Shown here piece after piece: positions 62,368-64,000 of a stretch of DNA of 64,000 bases. Each line of letters opens with the position of its first letter. Within the stretch, counting starts at the first letter, position 1. The notes beneath the pieces are model-generated. The model had not been told where the DNA came from. It saw nothing but the letters and a program-made list of their open reading frames with translations, and ran no database searches. The translations under genes were made by a program, and so were the position numbers. Source of the stretch: Cricetomys ansorgei (taxonomy: Eukaryota; Chordata; Mammalia; Rodentia; Nesomyidae); the NCBI GenBank assembly GCA_026225945.1, contig JAMJFZ010003746.1, positions 150,001 to 214,000 on the forward strand. Direction: 5' to 3'.

Positions 62368-63016
62368 AATAGTTGGGCAGTGGTGGCGCATGCTTTTAAT
62401 CCCAGCACTTGGGAAGGCAGAGGCAGGCAGACCTCTGTGAATTTGAGGCCAGCCTGATAAGAGTCAGTTCCGGGACAATTACTGTTATAACAGAGAAACC
62501 CTATCTCAAAAAAATAAAAACAAACAAAAAAATGACACTATGTACAAACTAAGCTAACATACAATTGACATACTACATTTATACATTATTTCCCTCAAAA
62601 ATTTATGAAAATACATACCAAAATTAAAAGTACTTGGGTTAAAAAACTGCTCTGGAGGTGGGTATGAAGGAGGAACCCCTCGGCTTAAACTTCTCTCGTG
62701 TACTAGTATGTCCAAGATGTGATGTGGAGAAGTCTTGTTTACAACGGAATCCAATGACCACAATGCAAAATAAGAGCAATTATGTAGAGATTCTCCTGAT
62801 CTACAAGAAAAAATTAAAATGTATTCAGACACTGATCAGCTATACATAATAAGGGAGAAGGGGTGAGAAAACAGTGATCATACCTTAATGAATCTGGCAT
62901 CTGTGCATGATACCAACGATTTATGTCAAAAAGCCCTAAATATACAGAAGGCTTTCCCTGTCCATATATATTCACTTGCCAGGTAAAGACAGAAACACTA
63001 GTATCAGGGGATAGAG
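24645..63016 (-). CDS. Ahctf1: Ahctf1, nucleoporin ELYS (gene span; first exons beyond window)
   Basis: ELYS binds chromatin and recruits the Nup107-160 (Y) complex, seeding nuclear-pore assembly after mitosis; it is also found at kinetochores. Twenty-eight coding exons with canonical splice sites join in phase into 1,850 complete codons plus a TAA. This fits the C-terminal ~80% of a ~2,240-residue protein. Order of parts: the end of the beta-propeller (exons 63016-61928), the alpha-helical ELYS domain (about 61106-44743), then a long low-complexity C-terminus rich in Ser, Pro, Lys and Glu. AT-hook-like motifs are RRGRKK (near 32870), KRGRPRK (near 32410-32428) and GRGRKK (near 24950-24965). 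I identify it by strong match to the mouse and human protein as I remember them. No disruption is seen. Confidence 0.96.
24665..24670 (-). terminator. Ahctf1: Ahctf1 poly(A) signal AATAAA
   Basis: AATAAA on the minus strand, about 230 bases after the stop. It is followed by a GT-rich stretch (actgtgtgtctgttag) within 25-40 bases, as expected for a downstream element. Confidence 0.78.
24901..25096 (-). CDS. Ahctf1: Ahctf1 last coding exon (stop codon)
   Basis: After a split Arg: [16 protein letters not shown] to KQIVRRKML and TAA at 24903-24901. It contains a third AT-hook-like core, [12 protein letters not shown]. Acceptor TTCTTTCAG. Confidence 0.94.
25612..25852 (-). repeat. Degenerate LTR related to the 5952/7637 LTRs
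   Basis: Reverse complement of the same LTR: it shares ctgagctcaggtg-type sequence, the aataaagacacctgagctc region, and the end cagacctcagcagagggagc. It is a fragment without a partner, in the last Ahctf1 introns and sense to the gene. Confidence 0.7.
26363..26380 (+). repeat. (GCGT)n short tandem repeat
   Basis: gcgtgcgtgcgtgcgtgct lies just beside the donor of the 26387 exon, within the intron. Confidence 0.85.
26387..26463 (-). CDS. Ahctf1: Ahctf1 exon (77 bp)
   Basis: [16 protein letters not shown] to KTKTS plus two bases. Acceptor AATCCATAG, donor GTAAGC. A basic stretch. Confidence 0.9.
26511..26667 (-). repeat. B1 SINE, antisense
   Basis: ctctgtagactaggctggcc, agagatcctcctgactctgc and caccaccaccgcctggctt, preceded by a T-rich stretch. 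Confidence 0.9.
27357..27515 (-). repeat. B1-like SINE, antisense, diverged
   Basis: A T-run and gagatgggatcacactatgc to gtgagcgtcaccatgactgg. Confidence 0.75.
27655..27838 (-). repeat. B2 SINE, antisense
   Basis: gggtattttgcctgcatgtc, then gtgctccagagaccagaaga, to ttgagtcatctctctggac. Confidence 0.85.
27991..28124 (-). CDS. Ahctf1: Ahctf1 exon
   Basis: After a split Ala: [15 protein letters not shown] to SKLLDKL. Acceptor GTCTTTAG, donor GTAAGG. Confidence 0.92.
28735..28965 (+). repeat. L1 3' UTR fragment
   Basis: gggaggggctcatggggccc, ctcccctccctgagg-type sequence and ctgagggggtcatgttcctg, typical of older rodent L1 3' ends, then atgatcaaaatacatt. Confidence 0.55.
30415..30725 (+). repeat. 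Long B2/B3-type SINE
   Basis: gactggggagatggctcagt, then catgaagacctgagttcaga and tggtaagcatctgtactcct. Confidence 0.75.
31073..31219 (+). repeat. B1 SINE
   Basis: accaggcagtggtggtgcac, gaggccagcctggtctacag and gagaaattcagtctcgaaaa. Confidence 0.92.
31971..33666 (-). CDS. Ahctf1: Ahctf1 large exon with AT-hooks
   Basis: A 1,696-bp exon, 565 codons plus one base, [16 protein letters not shown] to KVPKKAK. It is strongly biased to Ser, Thr, Glu, Lys and Pro, with basic AT-hook-like cores TPRRGRKKE and SKRGRPRKM and further Arg-rich stretches ([17 protein letters not shown]). This is the chromatin-binding part. Acceptor CATTTTAG, donor GTATTT. Confidence 0.96.
35028..35236 (-). CDS. Ahctf1: Ahctf1 exon
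   Basis: After a split Ser: [15 protein letters not shown] to PDTQEIH. Acceptor TTTTTCCAG, donor CAT|GTAAAA. Confidence 0.93.
35237..36967 (-). other. Ahctf1 intron (1.7 kb)
   Basis: AT-rich; only an antisense B1 at about 36302-36431 was recognised. Confidence 0.7.
36302..36431 (-). repeat. B1 SINE, antisense, diverged
   Basis: ttttgagacaaggtctctgt, gtagaccaggatggactaga and aggcatgagtcaccacaccc. Confidence 0.8.
36968..37062 (-). CDS. Ahctf1: Ahctf1 exon (95 bp)
   Basis: After a split Gly: [16 protein letters not shown] to [10 protein letters not shown] plus one base. Acceptor TTTCTCAAG, donor GTATGT. Its length (2 mod 3) is exactly what is needed to join the neighbouring exons. Confidence 0.88.
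37362..37506 (+). repeat. B1 SINE
   Basis: ggccaggaggtggtggcaca, gggaggcagaggcaggtaga and agtctggtctacagagtgag, with an A-rich tail. Confidence 0.93.
38416..38522 (-). repeat. B1 SINE, antisense
   Basis: ctggctggcctggaactcag and agatctgcctcctgagtgtg to caccaccaccaggc. Confidence 0.85.
38857..39003 (-). repeat. B1 SINE, antisense
   Basis: tttttgaaacagggacttac, gactaggctggccttgaact and ctgagtgctgggattaaaag. Confidence 0.9.
39113..39145 (+). repeat. (TG)n microsatellite
   Basis: About 16 TG units, at the tail of an antisense SINE that continues to about 39500. Confidence 0.95.
39146..39700 (-). repeat. Two adjacent antisense SINEs (B2/B3-type)
   Basis: The first ends aatgctaagccatctttccagccct near 39495. 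The second reads gtatgtgagctttagtgtgg to tgggtcctttggaatagca. Confidence 0.65.
39714..39816 (-). CDS. Ahctf1: Ahctf1 exon (103 bp)
   Basis: After a split Gly: [16 protein letters not shown] to CVSSICE plus two bases. Acceptor TTTACAG, donor GTAAGT. It was found by reading the splice phases. Confidence 0.88.
40420..40606 (-). repeat. B4-type SINE, antisense
   Basis: ctcttgagtgctgggatcac joined to ggtgctggggactgacccca and caagcactctatcaattaag: a B1-like body followed by a reversed ID head. Confidence 0.7.
40905..41322 (-). CDS. Ahctf1: Ahctf1 exon
   Basis: [16 protein letters not shown] to PPALEKEA plus one base, 418 bp. Acceptor AATCCTAG, donor GTAGGA. Acidic and disordered in composition. 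Confidence 0.93.
41764..41812 (+). repeat. (CT)n/(CA)n simple repeat
   Basis: tctctctctctctcacagac followed by acacacacacagacacacac. Confidence 0.9.
41939..42142 (-). CDS. Ahctf1: Ahctf1 exon
   Basis: Sixty-eight codons, [17 protein letters not shown] to TNTNWADR, phase 0. It contains a Ser/Pro-rich stretch ([17 protein letters not shown]) with several potential proline-directed kinase sites. Confidence 0.93.
42143..43491 (-). other. Ahctf1 intron (1.35 kb)
   Basis: AT-rich. A diverged SINE lies near 42850-42975 and a short B1 scrap at 43310-43350 (gagtgagttccaggacagcc). Nothing else recognised. Confidence 0.65.
43492..43684 (-). CDS. Ahctf1: Ahctf1 exon
   Basis: After a split Arg: [15 protein letters not shown] to [10 protein letters not shown]. 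Acceptor AATTACAG, donor GTTAGT. Several Ser-Pro pairs are present. Confidence 0.93.
44032..44139 (-). CDS. Ahctf1: Ahctf1 exon
   Basis: After a split Ser: [16 protein letters not shown] to SKTSQRIS plus two bases. Acceptor TTTGTAG, donor GTGAGA. Start of the poorly ordered C-terminal half. Confidence 0.93.
44743..44893 (-). CDS. Ahctf1: Ahctf1 exon
   Basis: After a split Val: [16 protein letters not shown] to NSIQLYN plus two bases. Acceptor TTTTTCAG, donor GTAATT. Confidence 0.93.
45057..45207 (-). CDS. Ahctf1: Ahctf1 exon
   Basis: [16 protein letters not shown] to LSTSSVYQE plus one base. Acceptor CTCATTAG, donor GTAAGG. Confidence 0.94.
45208..46339 (-). other. Ahctf1 intron (1.1 kb)
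   Basis: No SINE was recognised. A plus-strand open frame at 45790-46194 has no family resemblance. Possibly LTR-derived, but I cannot support that. Confidence 0.5.
46340..46471 (-). CDS. Ahctf1: Ahctf1 exon
   Basis: Forty-four codons, [15 protein letters not shown] to TLRNNLM, phase 0. Only 76 bases of intron separate it from the preceding exon. Donor GTATGA. Confidence 0.94.
46548..46692 (-). CDS. Ahctf1: Ahctf1 exon
   Basis: After a split Arg: [16 protein letters not shown] to PFTETEQ. Acceptor TTGATTTCAG, donor GTAATC. Confidence 0.94.
46868..46911 (+). repeat. (CA)n microsatellite
   Basis: About 19 CA units next to the tail of an antisense B1. Confidence 0.95.
46912..47047 (-). repeat. 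B1 SINE, antisense
   Basis: tgggggtctcactatgtagc, ggctagccttgaactcagag and aggtgtgtcattatgcctgg. Confidence 0.9.
47489..47816 (+). repeat. ORR1-like MaLR solo LTR
   Basis: gtggtttgaatgcctctcac, ccagttggtggcactgttta, ctgccatgcctgctgcttgc, AATAAA near 47754, and tatcacagcaacagaaaata. Confidence 0.65.
47847..47895 (+). repeat. AT-only direct repeat
   Basis: Two copies of ttataattaataattataa separated by a few bases. Each copy is nearly self-complementary. Confidence 0.85.
47975..48205 (+). repeat. B4 SINE (ID head fused to B1-like body)
   Basis: ggggattagctcagttggta with the tRNA-like box A and the B-box-like gggtttgacctttagtacc, then ccaagcatggtgacacatac and gagaccctgcctgaac. Confidence 0.8.
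48505..48692 (-). repeat. B2-type SINE, antisense, diverged
   Basis: tattttcatgtgtatgtacc, then aactggagttacaagtggtt and aactgtacccaggtcctcta. Confidence 0.7.
49570..49745 (-). repeat. SINE, antisense (B2/B3-type)
   Basis: gtgagtatgtgtgcatacat, then tttatgtgggtgccaaggat, to ggcttgagccacctgatta. Confidence 0.6.
50620..50745 (+). repeat. B1 SINE, shortened
   Basis: aggcaggcaatggtggtgca, ggaggcagaggcaggtggat and gagaaaccctgtattg. The segment before the end is deleted. Confidence 0.88.
51050..51237 (-). CDS. Ahctf1: Ahctf1 exon
   Basis: [17 protein letters not shown] to HLTVLLFN plus two bases. Acceptor ATTTTGCAG, donor GTAAGT. Confidence 0.95.
51787..51933 (-). CDS. Ahctf1: Ahctf1 exon
   Basis: Forty-nine codons, [16 protein letters not shown] to LLDHNDYE, phase 0. 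Acceptor TTTTTAAAG, donor GTAAGA. Confidence 0.95.
52390..52725 (-). repeat. SINE composite, antisense
   Basis: TG-rich start, agaaactctcttactgaacc, ggtgctagggaactgaactc, and a reversed head ccagtaagccacatctccag. Lies in the intron between the 51933 and 53152 exons. Confidence 0.6.
53047..53062 (+). repeat. G-run
   Basis: ggggggggcgggggggggg-type run; low complexity in an Ahctf1 intron. Confidence 0.85.
53152..53208 (-). CDS. Ahctf1: Ahctf1 exon (57 bp)
   Basis: Nineteen codons, [19 protein letters not shown], phase 0. Acceptor CTTTTATAG. The donor ATC|GTATCC is weaker than most. Confidence 0.9.
53360..53483 (-). CDS. Ahctf1: Ahctf1 exon
   Basis: After a split Arg it encodes [16 protein letters not shown] to KYPPASIH. 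Acceptor ATATTGCAG, donor GTAAGT. Confidence 0.94.
54700..55040 (-). mobile_element. L1 ORF2 fragment (minus strand)
   Basis: On the minus strand it reads like the part of rodent L1 ORF2 after the RT core (TKQVK...LY...K...K; DNA aatcaagcaagtgaaaaact and ggaaagttctcccatgttca). Heavily mutated, with no open frame. Confidence 0.65.
55080..55456 (+). mobile_element. L1 3' end (plus strand) with poly(A)
   Basis: Rodent L1 3'-UTR end: gagagagcacgaagagatgt, gggtggggaggatctgggag, ccataatcagaatatattat, then an A-run and aataaaaaaag. Confidence 0.75.
55573..55666 (-). CDS. Ahctf1: Ahctf1 exon
   Basis: After a split Asp it encodes [16 protein letters not shown] to KCERSP plus two bases. The acceptor AAAACCAG is weak but is the only one that keeps phase. 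Donor GTACAG. Confidence 0.9.
55795..55925 (+). mobile_element. Second L1 3'-end fragment
   Basis: gttgggagggagtagaggga followed by gatcaaaatacattatatat and an A-rich end. Confidence 0.5.
56325..56450 (+). repeat. B1 SINE
   Basis: gacagaggcaggcagatctc, aaggccagcctggtctacat and agactttgtctgaaaaaaga. Confidence 0.9.
56482..56622 (+). repeat. B1 SINE, diverged
   Basis: gtcaggcatgtcggggaacg, gaaggcagaggcaggcgagg and gagatgctgtctcaaagc. Confidence 0.8.
56908..57012 (-). CDS. Ahctf1: Ahctf1 exon
   Basis: After a split Gly it encodes [16 protein letters not shown] to GLLPEGL plus one base. Acceptor TTTTTATAG, donor GTAAAG. Confidence 0.93.
57682..57822 (-). CDS. Ahctf1: Ahctf1 exon
   Basis: After a split Cys it encodes [16 protein letters not shown] to AQGITER plus one base. 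Acceptor CCTTGGAAG, donor GTGTGT. Confidence 0.93.
58722..58811 (-). CDS. Ahctf1: Ahctf1 exon
   Basis: It encodes [16 protein letters not shown] to EEFDRL plus one base. The acceptor ACAAATAAG is pyrimidine-poor, but the phase from the previous exon (GAG across the join) fixes it. Confidence 0.9.
59080..59163 (+). repeat. (AACC)n / A-rich simple repeat
   Basis: accaaccaaccaaaaacaac and aaaccaaccaaccaaccaaa; the B1 fragment follows directly. Confidence 0.88.
59175..59275 (+). repeat. B1 SINE, 5'-truncated
   Basis: gcagaggtagacagacctct, gaggccagcctggtctacag and gagaaaccctgtcttgaaaa. Confidence 0.88.
59839..59929 (-). CDS. Ahctf1: Ahctf1 exon
   Basis: It encodes [15 protein letters not shown] to IRTWIIE plus one base. 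Acceptor TGGTTTAG, donor GTAACA. Confidence 0.93.
60333..60490 (-). repeat. B1 SINE, antisense
   Basis: T-run and ttttgagacagcttttctct, gaccaggcaggccttgaact and aggtgtgtgccaccaccgcc. Confidence 0.92.
60635..60790 (-). repeat. B2 SINE, antisense
   Basis: gtgttttgcctgcatgtata to actgctgagtcatctctcta. Confidence 0.85.
60978..61106 (-). CDS. Ahctf1: Ahctf1 exon (start of helical domain)
   Basis: It encodes [15 protein letters not shown] to QPSSLSQ, 43 codons, phase 0. The acceptor TTTCTCTATTACAG at 61107-61108 is used here because it gives the join seen in the mammalian protein. A second acceptor 30 bases upstream (GATTACAG at 61137-61138) would add ten in-frame codons. Confidence 0.9.
61928..61989 (-). 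CDS. Ahctf1: Ahctf1 exon (beta-propeller end)
   Basis: Sixty-two bases: after the split Asp, [20 protein letters not shown]. Acceptor TTTTTAAG, donor GTATGT. Confidence 0.92.
62112..62247 (-). repeat. B1 SINE, antisense, diverged
   Basis: A-run, gtaaaccaggctgaccttaa, agagatcctcctgcctatct and taaaggcatgtgacactac. Confidence 0.82.
62330..62363 (+). repeat. Poly(A) run
   Basis: About 33 consecutive A, directly before a plus-strand B1. Confidence 0.95.
62364..62512 (+). repeat. B1 SINE
   Basis: agttgggcagtggtggcgca, ggcagaggcaggcagacctc and aaccctatctcaaaaaaat. Confidence 0.92.
62619..62800 (-). CDS. Ahctf1: Ahctf1 exon (beta-propeller)
   Basis: It encodes [15 protein letters not shown] to [11 protein letters not shown]. 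Acceptor TTCTTGTAG, donor GTATGT. Starts with one carried base and ends with one. Confidence 0.94.
62884..63016 (-). CDS. Ahctf1: Ahctf1 exon (beta-propeller, first in window)
   Basis: It encodes [15 protein letters not shown] to HAQMPDSL with split codons at both ends. Acceptor TTCTTGCAG, donor AG|GTATGA. The preceding exon is beyond 64,000. Confidence 0.93.
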
Positions 63017-63404
63017 CTGCAAGAAAAAAAGAAACAAAAAAGCCCAACTATTTTTCAAAAACAGCATAAAGAATCTAAAAATACAACCACAACAGAATCA
63101 CAGTAAGATTTAATTAATATTTTAATAGACTTATCAAAACATTTCTATCATCTGAGTCTCACTTAAATCCTGATGTTCCTCTGTAGATATTAGGAAGTTC
63201 TCATCAGAATATCTTGTTTTCAGTTGATACTTCAGTGATTCTGAGACACTGAAGCAGAAAGTACAAAGTATTCTCAATGAATATCCCAAGGATGGTCCAC
63301 AGTCAGCACCATACGTTAGACCATACTCAAAATGAATATCTTTAAGCACTGAGGTTAATTCTTTAGAGGAACTTAGCTGAGAAAGACAGACCTAGCCATA
63401 TGGT

Positions 63405-64000
63405 AATGTAGACTTCTGGGGCTAAAGAGCAAGTTGAAGTCCCTAAAGGGGTGCCTCGTCCTCTCCAGGTGGGCTAGCAGGATGCCTTGCGAGCTCCTTC
63501 TCTTCTAGCTGGAGGGACTGTAGCTATTCACAGAAGCAAAAGGAAAATAAATCTGGCAAGCTTTTTGCCTGCCCTGTGGCAAATTAGGCACCTTCCTCTG
63601 TCTTTGCAAAGACCATGAGGCCAGGTGCCCGCCCTGCCCCCATGCTAATCAGACTTCCCCACCCAGAGTACCGGCCGCCTTCTCTGGGGAAAGATATTTA
63701 AACAGGGAAAAGCCCACCAATAAACGAGTTTGAGTTCATGGTCCATCAGATTCGGCTCCTGAGACTTCTTTACGTCTCGTCCGGTATTCTCAGGCCAGGC
63801 CGCAAGTGGTCAGCATCCTTGAGAAATCAACCAAGCCCCATGCCTCAGGTCCCAGAGTGCTTCCCTGCCGCTCAAACCTGGGCCCTTGCACTCCTGGCCA
63901 AAGAGTGAGGCCTGGGCTGGCGTGCGCAGGAGACTCAGCCAGGTCAGGGGTTTGAGCATGGGACCCCCAAAGGGTAAAACCAACATGGTAACAGCAAAAC
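63405..64000 (+). mobile_element. LTR-like segment at window edge
   Basis: A change to GC-richer sequence with promoter-like order: tttctctggggaaagatatttaaac (TATA-like near 63692), ccaccaataaacgag (poly(A) signal near 63718), then R/U5-like sequence ending ...tccggtattctca near 63792. The part beyond could be internal sequence. No protein match; boundaries and family not determined. Confidence 0.45.

Noticed and set aside
63134..63349. 71-codon minus-strand open frame as a possible Ahctf1 exon
   Set aside because: It does not resemble the ELYS sequence expected just before [10 protein letters not shown] and has no suitable splice sites in phase. Treated as intron.

Overview
The window is nuclear DNA from a muroid rodent. 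It has spliced vertebrate genes with GT-AG introns, many B1, B2 and B4/ID SINEs, rodent L1 3' ends, ORR1-like MaLR LTRs and class II endogenous retroviruses. The proteins are close to mouse but not identical in the residues I can compare from memory. Hamster, vole, deer mouse or another murid are all possible, and I cannot name the species.

There are two protein-coding genes, both on the minus strand, and both run off the window. (1) Kif28, a kinesin-3-like motor, occupies about 1.5-23.7 kb. Seven coding exons give an unbroken 335-codon motor-domain frame from the start Met through the P-loop, switch I and switch II; the rest lies beyond position 1. (2) Ahctf1, encoding the nucleoporin ELYS, occupies about 24.6-63.0 kb. 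Twenty-eight coding exons, all joined in phase, give 1,850 complete codons plus the stop. This covers the last part of the N-terminal beta-propeller, the alpha-helical solenoid and the whole disordered AT-hook C-terminus. The first exons lie beyond position 64,000. The Ahctf1 poly(A) signal is under 1 kb upstream of the Kif28 start codon, so the two genes form a tight tandem pair.

Region by region: 0-23.6 kb is Kif28 introns, rich in repeats. They include a 2-kb LTR element with little coding capacity (5.95-7.94 kb), a G-rich 10-bp minisatellite (8.2-8.5 kb), ORR1-like solo LTRs, one of which contains a 20-bp VNTR, and a 5.3-kb internally deleted class II provirus (14.7-20.0 kb). The provirus lies antisense in Kif28 intron 1 with a 6-bp target duplication inside an older ORR1-like LTR. 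It keeps a frameshifted gag, a protease frame, a pol scrap and a well-formed gag-pro -1 frameshift signal. 23.7-24.6 kb is the short intergenic gap. 24.6-63 kb is Ahctf1, with ordinary introns carrying SINEs, an L1 that looks 5'-inverted, and simple repeats. 63.4-64 kb looks like part of another LTR element.

I found no new multi-gene system. The most informative observations are the frameshift signal in the provirus, a shared unusual primer-binding site in two different LTR elements, the Ahctf1-Kif28 spacing, and an in-frame alternative acceptor in Ahctf1.
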